DNA of 13,019 nucleotides from contig JAITKH010000045.1 of the NCBI GenBank assembly GCA_031278535.1, forward strand, positions 1 through 13,019. Reading direction: 5' to 3'. Numbering within the stretch: the stretch's first letter is position 1; the number at the start of each line of letters is the position of its first letter. This document shows positions 1-7,263 of the stretch, in pieces. The stretch comes from Planctomycetota bacterium. Its GTDB lineage: Bacteria; Planctomycetota; SZUA-567. The notes below the pieces were generated by a model. The model was not told where the DNA came from. It made no database searches and was given only the letters and a program-made list of their open reading frames with translations. Position numbers and translations under genes: made by a program.

Positions 1-68
1 GGCGCGAGGCCGCATTCCTCCCTGGTATAACGCCCGAACAGCAAGTCTCCGCCCCGTCTTTCCGCCAT
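1..68 (-). CDS. Possible 5' end of an unknown gene, cut by the window edge
   Basis: An open frame starts at an ATG at 68-66 and stays open to the left edge (about 22 codons, beginning MAERRGGDLLFGRYTREECG). It starts 12 bases after the stop codon of the pentapeptide-repeat gene, on the same strand, and a GAGG lies about 10 bases upstream, overlapping that stop. This spacing would fit a third gene in the fusA transcription unit. The peptide is too short to recognise and other frames are also open here, so it is only a candidate. Confidence 0.35.
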   Translation of the reverse strand, partial: MAERRGGDLLFGRYTREECGLA

Positions 69-80
69 GCCCGGTCCGCC

Positions 81-836
81 TCAGGAGTCAAAGGTCACGC
101 TTTCCGCCTCGACCATGCCCGACTGCAAAAGGAATGGCGCCTGAACGCGGAGCATGGAGGAGTGGAACAGATCGGCCCCGATCATCGTTGCGTCGTCCAG
201 CTTGCACTGCCGCAGATCGGCGCCCGACAATATGGCCCCGGCCAGGTTGGCTCCGGATAGGTCCGATCCGGTCAGATCGGCGCAGCAGAGATCGTAACCG
301 GCCAATTCGGCGTTCTCGAGAGCAATCCCGGTCAGGTCGATTGCGTCCGCAATGTCCTGGCACCAACGATTCCAGCCGGCGGCGTCGCCCCGGCGCAGGC
401 ATTCCCGAATCTTCTGGCCGGGAGTGATCCGGGCCATGCGCTGCCCGGCTACCTCGATCTCGATGTCGTAGCCGCCGCGCACCCGCCGCAGGGCCACGAC
501 CCGGCCGGATACCATTGCCATGTTTTCTCCATGACCGTTCTTATTGGCATGGATCGCCACTTCGATGACTATTTGCCGCACCAGATCCGTCTTGGTACAA
601 TGCAGGATCAGCGACTTGTCGTTCAACAGCACGGCTTCGCCGGACTTGGGCTTCCGATCAAAGGCCGGGTTGTTCGGAACCGTGTACATGGCCCGCCGGG
701 ACTGGGCTGGCGAGGCAATGACCAGAGGGGCGCTGTCCGATTCGTTGATCAGCGCCTCAAGTCTGAAAATCAGGCTGTCGAGAAGCTCCAACTCCTGAAA
801 TTCGCCTGTCGCGCCGGCAGGCATGGCTTCGGGCAT
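81..836 (-). CDS. Pentapeptide-repeat protein with N-terminal beta-rich domain
   Basis: This 251-residue protein ends in about 11-12 pentapeptide repeats (residues about 168-229: LTGSD, LSGAN, LAGAI, LSGAD, MIGAD and so on), which in this family fold as a right-handed quadrilateral beta-helix. Residues 1-35 look helical and acidic. Residues about 65-130 look like a beta-strand domain (GRVVALRR, GGYDIEIEV) with a loose PilZ-like feel, but no clear c-di-GMP motif is present. There is no signal peptide or membrane segment, so it is probably cytosolic. I chose the ATG at 836 because GGAGGGG lies 8 bases upstream; an earlier in-frame ATG at 857 would add seven residues but has no such site. It follows fusA by 31 bases on the same strand and is probably cotranscribed. 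The function is unknown; pentapeptide proteins range from gyrase-protecting DNA mimics to simple scaffolds. Confidence 0.8.
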   Translation of the reverse strand: MPEAMPAGATGEFQELELLDSLIFRLEALINESDSAPLVIASPAQSRRAMYTVPNNPAFDRKPKSGEAVLLNDKSLILHCTKTDLVRQIVIEVAIHANKNGHGENMAMVSGRVVALRRVRGGYDIEIEVAGQRMARITPGQKIRECLRRGDAAGWNRWCQDIADAIDLTGIALENAELAGYDLCCADLTGSDLSGANLAGAILSGADLRQCKLDDATMIGADLFHSSMLRVQAPFLLQSGMVEAESVTFDS

Positions 837-844
837 TTCCCTTT

Positions 845-851
845 CCCCTCC
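845..851 (-). promoter_or_regulatory. Ribosome binding site deciding the pentapeptide gene start
   Basis: GGAGGGG on the minus strand, 8 bases before the ATG at 836. It lies downstream of the alternative ATG at 857, so it supports the shorter reading. Confidence 0.7.
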
Positions 852-867
852 GGTCATTCCAGGCGCC

Positions 868-2970
868 CTATGCGCCGGATTTCAACCGCTTCGCCTTTTC
901 CGCCGCAACCTCTTCGGCGATGCGGAGAGGAACCGTTTCGTATTGCTCGAAATGCATGGTAAAGGACGCTCTGCCCTGGGTCATGTTCCTGAGATCGGAA
1001 GCGTAGCCGAACATGTTGGCCAGAGGGACGATCGCCTTGATCGTCTGTCCGCTTGCCAAAGGTTCCATGCCGGTAATCCGTCCGCGCTTGCCGCAAAGAT
1101 TCCCGGTCACTCCGCCGGCGAACTCTTCCGGCACGGACACGTTCACCGACATCATCGGTTCAAGCAACTGGGGATTGGCCTTGAGCATGGCCTTCCGGAA
1201 GGCCATGGAGGCGCATGTGCGAAAAGCCTGTTCGGAAGAATCGACTTCGTGGTGCTTGCCGTCGAAAAGCGTGACGCGAACATCGACCACCGGGTAGCCG
1301 GCGAAGGGGCCGCGCACCAGGGCGTCGGTAAGACCTTTTTGAACAGCCGGGACATATTCCTTGGGAATGGCGCCGCCGACCACGGCATTGACGAATTCAA
1401 AGCCGGCTCCCGGGGGAAGCGGCTCTATTCTGATCGCCACCTGGGCGAACTGGCCCCGGCCGCCGGTCTGCTTGGCGAAACGCTCGTTCACCTCGGAGAC
1501 AATGGTCGCGGACTCGCGATAGGCCACCTGGGGCGCACCGGTGTCCACCTCGACCCCGAACTCGCGCCGCATCCGATCGATAAGGATATCAAGATGGAGT
1601 TCACCCATTCCGGCGATAATGGTATCCTCCGTCTCCGGATCCGTCGAAACCAGGAAAGTCGGATCCTCTTCGGACAACTTCTGCAGCGCCTTGTCTATCT
1701 TGTCGCGATCCCCCCTGTCCCGCGACGTGATGGCGACAGAAAGCACCGGCGCCGGGAATTCGATGGCTTCAAGGATAATCGGATCCGCTTCCGAGCAAAT
1801 GGTGTCGCCGGTCACGGTGTCGCCGATGCCGACCACCGCGCCGATGTCGCCTTCAAAGAGACAATCCACCATCTCCTGGCGGTTGGCGTGCATCCGCATG
1901 ATCCGGCCTACCCGCTGCCGCTTGTTTTGGGTGGAGTTGAGGACATAGGTGCCGCTCTCGAGCCTGCCGGAATAGACGCGGACATAGACAAGCTTCCCGA
2001 CATGGCGATCGGTCATAATCTTGAAAGCGATGGCCGCCAAGGGATTCCCTTCGCCCGGAACCCGCCGGCGGACGCTTCCTCGGGCCGACTCGCCGATGAT
2101 CGGCGGCTTGTCGGCAGGACTGGGAAGATAGTTGACAATGGCGTCCAGAAGCATTTGGATGCCCTTGTTTTTGAAAGCGCTTCCGCATAGGACTGGACAG
2201 ATTACCTGATTGTGGGTGGCTTTCTTCACCACCGCCCGGAGTTCGTCGGGAGCGATGTCGTCGCCGTCCAGATATTTTTCCATCAATCCGTCGTCATGCT
2301 CGCAGGCTTTTTCCAGCAGGTTCCGGCGCCATTCGCCGGCAGCCGCCCGCATATGTTCAGGAACCTCCTCTATGCGGACGGTCATGCCCTTGTCCTTCTC
2401 GTCATAGTAGTGGGCACGATTGGTCACCAGGTTTACCACCCCGCTGAACTCCGGACCTTCGCCGATGGGGATGGCGATAGGGACGGCGTTGGCGCCAAGA
2501 ATGTTCTTGATTTTTCCGACCACGCCGAAAAAATCCGCTCCCACCCGATCCATTTTGTTGACGAAGGCAATGCGCGGAACCTCGTACTTGTCCGCCTGCC
2601 GCCAAACCGTCTCCGACTGGGGCTCGACGCCGCCCACGGCGCAGAACAGGCCGATGACGCCGTCCAACACCCGGAGACTCCGCTCAACCTCGACCGTAAA
2701 ATCCACATGGCCGGGCGTATCGATGAGGTTGATCTCGCAATCCCGCCACCTGGTGGTGGTGGCCGCCGAGGTGATGGTAATGCCCCGCTCCTGTTCCTGG
2801 GGCATCCAGTCCATGATGGCGGCGCCATCGTGAACCTCTCCCAGCTTGTGGCTTTTCCCGGTATAATAGAGGATGCGCTCGGAACAGGTGGTTTTTCCCG
2901 CGTCAATATGGGCCATGATGCCAATGTTCCTTACCTGCTCAAGAGAGGTACTTCTTTTTTCAACCGCCAT
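868..2970 (-). CDS. fusA: Elongation factor G (translocase GTPase)
   Basis: This 700-residue protein has the full EF-G architecture and usual length. It is the GTPase that moves tRNA and mRNA through the ribosome after peptide bond formation. The visible G motifs are the P-loop AHIDAGKT (20-27), switch I RGITIT (62-67), DTPGHVD with the catalytic His (84-90), NKMD (138-141) and GSA (263-265). Domains II-V follow, including a domain IV with QTGGRGQFAQV. The KTTCSERILYYTG sequence after the P-loop resembles the spdEFG1/mitochondrial EFG1 group as I remember it. The frame is open upstream to an ATG at 3195, but the start at 2970 matches the family and has AAGGAG 8 bases upstream; the extra 75 residues resemble nothing and would begin upstream of the predicted transcript start. 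A strong promoter lies at 3181-3208 with a leader of about 200 bases. The divergent neighbour is an EF-G paralogue, and the downstream gene is the pentapeptide-repeat protein. Confidence 0.97.
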   Translation of the reverse strand: MAVEKRSTSLEQVRNIGIMAHIDAGKTTCSERILYYTGKSHKLGEVHDGAAIMDWMPQEQERGITITSAATTTRWRDCEINLIDTPGHVDFTVEVERSLRVLDGVIGLFCAVGGVEPQSETVWRQADKYEVPRIAFVNKMDRVGADFFGVVGKIKNILGANAVPIAIPIGEGPEFSGVVNLVTNRAHYYDEKDKGMTVRIEEVPEHMRAAAGEWRRNLLEKACEHDDGLMEKYLDGDDIAPDELRAVVKKATHNQVICPVLCGSAFKNKGIQMLLDAIVNYLPSPADKPPIIGESARGSVRRRVPGEGNPLAAIAFKIMTDRHVGKLVYVRVYSGRLESGTYVLNSTQNKRQRVGRIMRMHANRQEMVDCLFEGDIGAVVGIGDTVTGDTICSEADPIILEAIEFPAPVLSVAITSRDRGDRDKIDKALQKLSEEDPTFLVSTDPETEDTIIAGMGELHLDILIDRMRREFGVEVDTGAPQVAYRESATIVSEVNERFAKQTGGRGQFAQVAIRIEPLPPGAGFEFVNAVVGGAIPKEYVPAVQKGLTDALVRGPFAGYPVVDVRVTLFDGKHHEVDSSEQAFRTCASMAFRKAMLKANPQLLEPMMSVNVSVPEEFAGGVTGNLCGKRGRITGMEPLASGQTIKAIVPLANMFGYASDLRNMTQGRASFTMHFEQYETVPLRIAEEVAAEKAKRLKSGA

Positions 2971-2978
2971 GCATTTCG

Positions 2979-2984
2979 CTCCTT
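2979..2984 (-). promoter_or_regulatory. Ribosome binding site deciding the fusA start
   Basis: AAGGAG on the minus strand, 8 bases before the ATG at 2970. It favours the 700-residue protein over an in-frame extension of 75 residues. Confidence 0.8.
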
Positions 2985-3145
2985 CATTTTCCGTCCTCCC
3001 TATCCGTCCGTGCATGATCGCCTTGGACAAGCGCCCGGCCTGTCCGCTGCCGACGCTCTTTTCCCGGTCGGATGATGCCGTACAGGCGCGACTTTCCCGG
3101 TGGAAAGGCTCTTCTGTAAGGACACACAACAAACAATAAAACAGC

Positions 3146-3163
3146 AGCCGCGTCGCCGCGGCT
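3146..3163 (-). promoter_or_regulatory. GNRA-capped hairpin near the 5' end of the fusA leader
   Basis: On the minus strand a perfect 7-bp stem, AGCCGCG/CGCGGCT, is closed by a GCGA tetraloop of the GNRA type. It would begin about 10 bases after the predicted transcript start and is followed by a U-rich stretch (GCTGTTTTATTGTTTGTTG). It could stabilise the mRNA 5' end or act as a pause or leaky terminator. The U tract is interrupted, so I do not call it a plain terminator. Confidence 0.5.
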
Positions 3164-3180
3164 CTCTCTCCCAAAGAATG

Positions 3181-3208
3181 ATCATAACGCCCCACCGCCT
3201 GAAGTCAA
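3181..3208 (-). promoter_or_regulatory. Sigma-70-like promoter of fusA
   Basis: On the minus strand, -35 TTGACT (5/6 to consensus, at 3208-3203), a 16-bp spacer and -10 TATGAT (5/6, at 3186-3181). Transcription would start near 3174, giving a leader of about 200 bases before the fusA ATG. Confidence 0.7.
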
Positions 3209-3344
3209 GGGCAAAAGCGTTTTTCCGGGGACTGCCTCCCGGATTCGCCGCTGATTTTCCCAAAGCCGCCGCCCCTTTCGGCGACGAGGACGGAGCTTCG
3301 TACAGCCGGCATCCGAAAAACCGCTATCCCGCGGCGAAAAAGAC

Positions 3345-3373
3345 TTGCGCCGCCGGAAGAAGACGGTTACAAT
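3345..3373 (+). promoter_or_regulatory. Candidate promoter for the EF-G paralogue and rpmE
   Basis: TTGCGC (3345-3350, 3/6 to the -35 consensus), a 17-bp spacer and TACAAT (3368-3373, 5/6 to the -10). Transcription would start near 3380, about 100 bases before the ATG at 3482. The weak -35 makes this less sure than the fusA promoter. Confidence 0.5.
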
Positions 3374-3415
3374 GAAATTAGTACCCGGAATTGATGGATA
3401 ACGCCCCGGTGGTGA

Positions 3416-3448
3416 CGCTGGACGCAGGTTGCTGTCCGGCGATTTTTT
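3416..3448 (+). terminator. Terminator-like hairpin in the EF-G paralogue leader
   Basis: An 8-bp stem CGCTGGAC/GTCCGGCG (3416-3423 with 3434-3441, one G-U pair) with a 10-base loop is followed by A and then six T (3443-3448). This is the layout of an intrinsic terminator, but it lies between the candidate promoter and the ATG at 3482, with no plus-strand gene ahead of it. It could be a transcriptional attenuator, or it could end a leader RNA of about 70 bases. Confidence 0.55.
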
Positions 3449-3481
3449 CATTTTGCCGTTGTTTGGGAACGGGAAAACGTT

Positions 3482-5533
3482 ATGGCCAGGCATAAATCCA
3501 CGGACATCAGGAATATCGCCCTGTGCGGACACGCCGGTTCTGGAAAAACCATTCTCGCCGAGGCCATGCTGCTCAAGGCCAGGGCAATCGGGCGCCTTGG
3601 TTCGATTGTGGACGGATCTACCGTTTCCGATTATGAGAGGGAGGAAAAGGAACATCGTTATTCCCTCAATTCTTCGGTTCTGCACGCCAGCTATGGGGGA
3701 TGCGAAATTCATATCATCGATACCCCCGGACAAGTCGATTTCCAGGGCGGGATGATCAGCGGCCTGGCCGCGGCCGACTGCGCCATTATCTGCGTCAACG
3801 CCATGCGCGGGGTGGAGTTGATGACCCGCAAGGCTTGGGATATTTCCGGCCGCTATGGTCTCGGCCGCATGATAGCCATTAACCGCATGGATGGCGAAAA
3901 TGTGAATTTCCAGGAAATTCTGGCTGGCGTCGGCAAAGCTTTCGGCCAAAAATGCGTTCCTTTTGTCCTGAACCGGGGCGAGGGCGTTTCTTTCCAGGGC
4001 GTCAAGCCGATCTTTGCCGCCGAGCCCGATCCGGAGACGGCATCCCTTCGCCAAACCGCCATTGAAAATGCGGTCGAGGCCGACGACGCCTTAATGGAAA
4101 AATACCTCGAATCAGGAGAGATTTCGCCTGAAGAACTGGCGGGAGCGATGCCGAAGGCCATCCTTTCCGGCGCAGTCGTCCCCATCTTCGTTTTGGCCGG
4201 CGAGAAAGATATCGGTGTCGCCGAGCTTCTCGATTTCATCGCCGCGTACGCCCCTTCCCCGCTCCTGGCGCGACGGAAACTCGTCGACGCCGAGAGCGAC
4301 GCCCGTGCCGTCCTTGAACCGAAAGAAGACGGTCCGGTGTTGGCGCAGGTATTCAAGATCGTATCCGATCCCCACGTCGGGAAGCTCAGTTTCATGCGAA
4401 TCTTCAGTGGCAGGCTGGAGTCGAAATCGCAGGTAAACGTCTCTTCGACCGGGAGGCCGGAGAAACTGGCCCAGCTTTTTGTCGCCCAGGGCGACAAGCG
4501 CGAGGATGTCGCCGAAGGAGTGACCGGGGACATCGTTGGCGTGGCGAAGGTAGACAATCTTCATGTCGGCGACACCCTGTATGCGTCGGGCAACCTCCGC
4601 CTGGAAAAAATGCCCTTCCCGACGCCGATGTCCGGTCTTGCCGTGGCGCCCAGGAATCGCGGCGACGAACAGAAAATGGGATCGAATATCCATCGTCTCT
4701 GCGAGGAAGACCCCACATTCACCTTCGCACGAAGCGAACAGACGGGAGAGCAGGTAATCTCGGGCTTGGGGCAAGTCCATCTGGACGTCATGCTCGCGCG
4801 CCTCAAATCGCGTTACGGCATGGAATTGGACACCAAGCCGCCAAAGATTCCCTATCTTGAGACCGTCACCAGGGAATCGGAAGGGAGTTACCGCCATAAG
4901 AAGCAATCCGGTGGCGCCGGGCAGTTCGGCGAGGTACATCTGCGCATCGGGCCCAATGAACGCGGCAAAGGGTTCGAATTCATCAATGCCATTGTCGGCG
5001 GCGTCATTTCCGGTCCCTTCATCCCGTCGGTCGAGAAGGGAGTGAAAAAAGCGCTGGAAAAAGGTCCGGTGGCCGGCTTCCCCATGGTGGACGTGGTGGT
5101 CGAGCTTTTTTTCGGGAAGGAACATCCCGTCGACTCCAAGGACATCGCCTTCCAGATCGCTGGCGAAATGGGCTTCAGGGAAATAGTCGAAGGCTGCAAA
5201 CCGGTGCTTTTGGAACCTATCGTCGATCTGGAGATTGCTTTCCCCGCCCAGTATTTCGGCGATATTTCCGGAGACATTTCCAGCCGGCGCGGCCGTCCGA
5301 CCGGCACGGATCAGATGGGCGAAATGCAGATACTGAAGGCCCAGGTGCCGCTGGCCGAAGTGGCGGATTACGGGGCGACCCTGAAGGCCATTACCCAGGG
5401 GGAAGGTTCATTCTCCATGCAACTCTCGCATTATGAATCTGTTCCCACAAATATCGCCCAGCAGGTGCGGGAAAAGGCCAAAGCCATGCAGGAGGCGGGG
5501 AAAACCTCGACCAAAGCGTCAGCCAGATCGTAG
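3482..5533 (+). CDS. EF-G paralogue with altered GTPase motifs (EF-G2/spdEFG2-like)
   Basis: This 683-residue protein is co-linear with EF-G: a GTPase domain, then EF-G domains II-V with the domain IV signature QSGGAGQFGEV and a C-terminal ITQGEGSFSMQ. The P-loop GHAGSGKT (16-23) is intact. Other motifs depart from canonical EF-G: switch I reads EHRYSL instead of RGITIT, DTPGQVDF has Gln83 where translational GTPases have the catalytic His, NRMD (134-137) replaces NKMD, and the G5 GSA is replaced by LAG. As I recall, paralogues of this sort occur as EF-G2, and spdEFG2 has been linked to ribosome recycling, so a role on the ribosome other than ordinary elongation is the best guess. The start has GGGA 7 bases upstream. 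It is divergent from fusA and 77 bases ahead of rpmE on the same strand. Confidence 0.9.
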   Translation: MARHKSTDIRNIALCGHAGSGKTILAEAMLLKARAIGRLGSIVDGSTVSDYEREEKEHRYSLNSSVLHASYGGCEIHIIDTPGQVDFQGGMISGLAAADCAIICVNAMRGVELMTRKAWDISGRYGLGRMIAINRMDGENVNFQEILAGVGKAFGQKCVPFVLNRGEGVSFQGVKPIFAAEPDPETASLRQTAIENAVEADDALMEKYLESGEISPEELAGAMPKAILSGAVVPIFVLAGEKDIGVAELLDFIAAYAPSPLLARRKLVDAESDARAVLEPKEDGPVLAQVFKIVSDPHVGKLSFMRIFSGRLESKSQVNVSSTGRPEKLAQLFVAQGDKREDVAEGVTGDIVGVAKVDNLHVGDTLYASGNLRLEKMPFPTPMSGLAVAPRNRGDEQKMGSNIHRLCEEDPTFTFARSEQTGEQVISGLGQVHLDVMLARLKSRYGMELDTKPPKIPYLETVTRESEGSYRHKKQSGGAGQFGEVHLRIGPNERGKGFEFINAIVGGVISGPFIPSVEKGVKKALEKGPVAGFPMVDVVVELFFGKEHPVDSKDIAFQIAGEMGFREIVEGCKPVLLEPIVDLEIAFPAQYFGDISGDISSRRGRPTGTDQMGEMQILKAQVPLAEVADYGATLKAITQGEGSFSMQLSHYESVPTNIAQQVREKAKAMQEAGKTSTKASARS

Positions 5534-5610
5534 CCAACCGGCATTGTCGCCGGCAAGTATGACTTTACCCCGCTACCCCGGAAGTGAATGCCGAAGGAAG
5601 AGAGAAGACG

Positions 5611-6015
5611 ATGAAAGCGAACATCCATCCAAAGTATCAGGAAGTAACGGTAAAATGCGCTTGCGGCAACGAATTCAGGACGCGTTCGACCAAGCCGGAA
5701 ATCCGTCTGTCGCTCTGTAACGAATGCCACCCTTTCTTCACCGGAAAGCAGAAGTTCGTGGACACGGCCGGCCGTATCGAGAAATTCCAGAAACGCTTCA
5801 ATTTAACCGAAGGCGCCGGCATCGCCCAAGTGATGAAAACAAAAAGGGCGCCGAGCAAAAAACAGGCCCAGTCCGCAGCCATCCGGGAGGAAAAGCGCTT
5901 GAAGGCGGCACGCCGTACGCCAAAAAAGAAGGAAGATGCGCAAGCGGCCAAGTCCCAGACCTCCGACCCCGAAGGAACGGCACCGACCCCTGAGACAACG
6001 GCGCCGGCCGAGTGA
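5611..6015 (+). CDS. rpmE: 50S ribosomal protein L31, zinc-binding type, long C-terminus
   Basis: Residues 1 to about 66 are a clear L31: MKANIHPKYQEV, then C16-x-C18 and C36-x-x-C39 (the zinc ligands of the C+ form), CHPFFTGKQKFVDTAGR and IEKFQKRF. L31 sits on the large subunit near the bridge to the small-subunit head. Typical L31 is about 65-85 residues; this one is 134, with an added tail (about 67-134) rich in Lys, Ala, Gln, Thr and Pro and ending acidic, which looks disordered. I chose the ATG at 5611, since the protein then begins exactly like L31; GAAGGAAGAGAGAAG lies just upstream. An in-frame GTG at 5584 would add nine residues. The gene is 77 bases after the EF-G paralogue with no terminator or good promoter between, so cotranscription is likely. 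Confidence 0.95.
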   Translation: MKANIHPKYQEVTVKCACGNEFRTRSTKPEIRLSLCNECHPFFTGKQKFVDTAGRIEKFQKRFNLTEGAGIAQVMKTKRAPSKKQAQSAAIREEKRLKAARRTPKKKEDAQAAKSQTSDPEGTAPTPETTAPAE

Positions 6016-6140
6016 TTGCCGGTGAGCATGCCCATTCCAAAGTTGTTTTCGGTGAAGTATTCAATTCTGGAAAGGCAGTTGTTTGTCATCATTTGCCCAG
6101 ATTCCCCGGTAACCACTCTGGTTTGGGCACATGTCACGTT

Positions 6141-6203
6141 CAGGCGGCGGGCAAAACCATTTCGCCGGACGCAACGATTTTTCAAAGCCTGTTTTGGGAA
6201 GGG
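6141..6203. repeat. 63-bp direct repeat, copy 1 (downstream of rpn)
   Basis: It begins CAGGCGGCGGGCAAAACC and ends CCTGTTTTGGGAAGGG. It matches 7278-7340 in the same orientation at 62 of 63 bases; the only difference is G at 6176 against A at 7313. CAAAAC (6152-6157) and GTTTTG (6191-6196) form inverted ends, so a single strand could fold with a 6-bp outer stem. It lies 19 bases beyond the rpn stop codon. It has neither a plain terminator T tract nor integron attC core sites. Confidence 0.93.
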
Positions 6204-6222
6204 CGGTACAGGTTCAGTCTTT

Positions 6223-7158
6223 TCAGGCCATGAGCCTTTCCCTGAACTCGGAAAGCGTTTCACACGTGGCGGCATGAATGCTCAGCGATCCCAGCGCGTC
6301 CAGATCGGAACACGAACGGACGTTCCGTTGAATGTTCTTCGGCACGGGACCGAACCGGGCAGCAAGAACTCTGAGTATCGACTCAATTTCACCTTCCACC
6401 CGGCCTTTCGCGAGGCCTTTCTCCATGCCTTTCGCGAGACCTTCCTCCCTGCTGCCCCGCATGCGGGCGATATAATCGCGGCGAGCCTTCTCCCGCGACT
6501 CCGCCAGGAGACGGGTTTTTTCGTCAGCCGACAATTCCAGCAGAGTCCCATATACCTCCGCCATAAGCGCGTCCTTTCTCGCCAGGGCCTCGAATTCCGG
6601 CTTCCTCTCCGACGCAAAAAATTTCAGCCAGTTCCATAACGCCGTCCCGTCGCTTTCCTTCGGCAGCTTCTTCAATTCAAAAATGTGAATCTCCAGCGAA
6701 TTCGGAAAGCCCACGCCAGCCTCCGCGTCGTGCAACCGGAAACAATGGCGATACCGGCCATCGGACTCGATCAGCCGAAAGTTGAGGATGAAAATGCTGA
6801 TTGCCTGCGGCATGTTCGCATAATCCCTGCCCGTCCCGACCTGTTCGGACACGAGACGCGACCCATAATACTGAATCCTGTCAAACATCCCCGGGACGGG
6901 ATCCACCTGAATTTCCACGTCGATGACCCGGCCCGACCTGGTTCGCACCCGCACGTCCAGAATGCACAGCTTGTCCCCGCGAAACCTTCGCCGGAGATGC
7001 GGATCGATGATGGAAATGTCTTTAAATTCCTCCTCCGGCAGGTCGAGGACGGACTGGAGAAATTTTGCCAGGTAGCGCAGGTTCGCCCGCCCGCCCATAA
7101 GCCGCTTGAACACGAAATCATTCCTGGGCAGCAAAGGTTTTACAAATCGCTTCGCCAT
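6223..7158 (-). CDS. Rpn family PD-(D/E)XK nuclease / putative transposase
   Basis: This 311-residue protein opens with FVKPLLPRNDFVFKRLMG, the usual beginning of the Rpn/PDDEXK_2 family. The nuclease core is visible: D68 in ILDVRV, then E82-x-Q84 in VEIQV, followed by the RIQYYGSRL helix. The C-terminal part has the lysine/glycine-rich repeats common in the family (EEGLAKGMEKGLAKGRVEGE, about 238-257). Family members such as RpnA promote RecA-independent recombination and cleave DNA; they are often annotated as transposases although classical transposition is unproven. The length is normal and the frame intact, so it is probably functional. I chose the ATG at 7158 because AAGGA lies 7 bases upstream; an earlier ATG at 7212 would add 18 unrelated residues. 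The gene is bracketed by two copies of a 63-bp direct repeat, at 6141-6203 and 7278-7340. Confidence 0.9.
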   Translation of the reverse strand: MAKRFVKPLLPRNDFVFKRLMGGRANLRYLAKFLQSVLDLPEEEFKDISIIDPHLRRRFRGDKLCILDVRVRTRSGRVIDVEIQVDPVPGMFDRIQYYGSRLVSEQVGTGRDYANMPQAISIFILNFRLIESDGRYRHCFRLHDAEAGVGFPNSLEIHIFELKKLPKESDGTALWNWLKFFASERKPEFEALARKDALMAEVYGTLLELSADEKTRLLAESREKARRDYIARMRGSREEGLAKGMEKGLAKGRVEGEIESILRVLAARFGPVPKNIQRNVRSCSDLDALGSLSIHAATCETLSEFRERLMA

Positions 7159-7263
7159 GAATGCATCCTTTTTCCTCCGGCTGTCCGCGGCATAAATCCA
7201 CTCGGGAAACAAAAGAGAGATGCGTCCGCCTTCTTTCCGGTTTCACAGTTTCACCCCGTTCCC

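Larger units (their letters stand above)
2971..3481. other. Divergent control region between the two EF-G genes
   Basis: This 511-base stretch between the start codons of fusA (minus) and the EF-G paralogue (plus) holds no convincing gene. The open frames in it lack family resemblance and continue into the fusA or paralogue shadows. It contains a minus-strand promoter at 3181-3208, a plus-strand promoter candidate at 3345-3373, a GNRA-capped hairpin in the fusA leader and a terminator-like hairpin in the paralogue leader. Between the two promoters (3209-3344) I see only weak inverted matches around the T5 and A5 runs. Confidence 0.8.

Noticed and set aside
823..2190. Long plus-strand open frame opposite fusA
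   Set aside because: It is antisense to conserved EF-G sequence, has shadow-like composition and no recognisable domain; fusA on the other strand explains the region.
3372..3401. Nine-codon upstream open frame (MKLVPGIDG) before the EF-G paralogue
   Set aside because: Its ATG overlaps the candidate -10 element, so it would lie upstream of the transcript start, and no binding site is seen.
3182..4054. Minus-strand open frame opposite the start of the EF-G paralogue
   Set aside because: Antisense to a conserved P-loop and DTPG region; no domain and no binding site.
5538..5553. Small hairpin CCGGC/GCCGG between the EF-G paralogue and rpmE as a terminator
   Set aside because: Only five pairs and no T run; not enough to separate the two genes.
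6094..6129. Hairpin TGCCCA/TGGGCA between rpmE and rpn as a terminator
   Set aside because: The arms pair but no T run follows on either strand.
6141..6203. Integron attC site
   Set aside because: The position after stop codons and the imperfect palindrome were suggestive, but the core sites are missing: the nearest match, ACGCAAC, fails RYYYAAC at one base and has no partner GTTRRRY.
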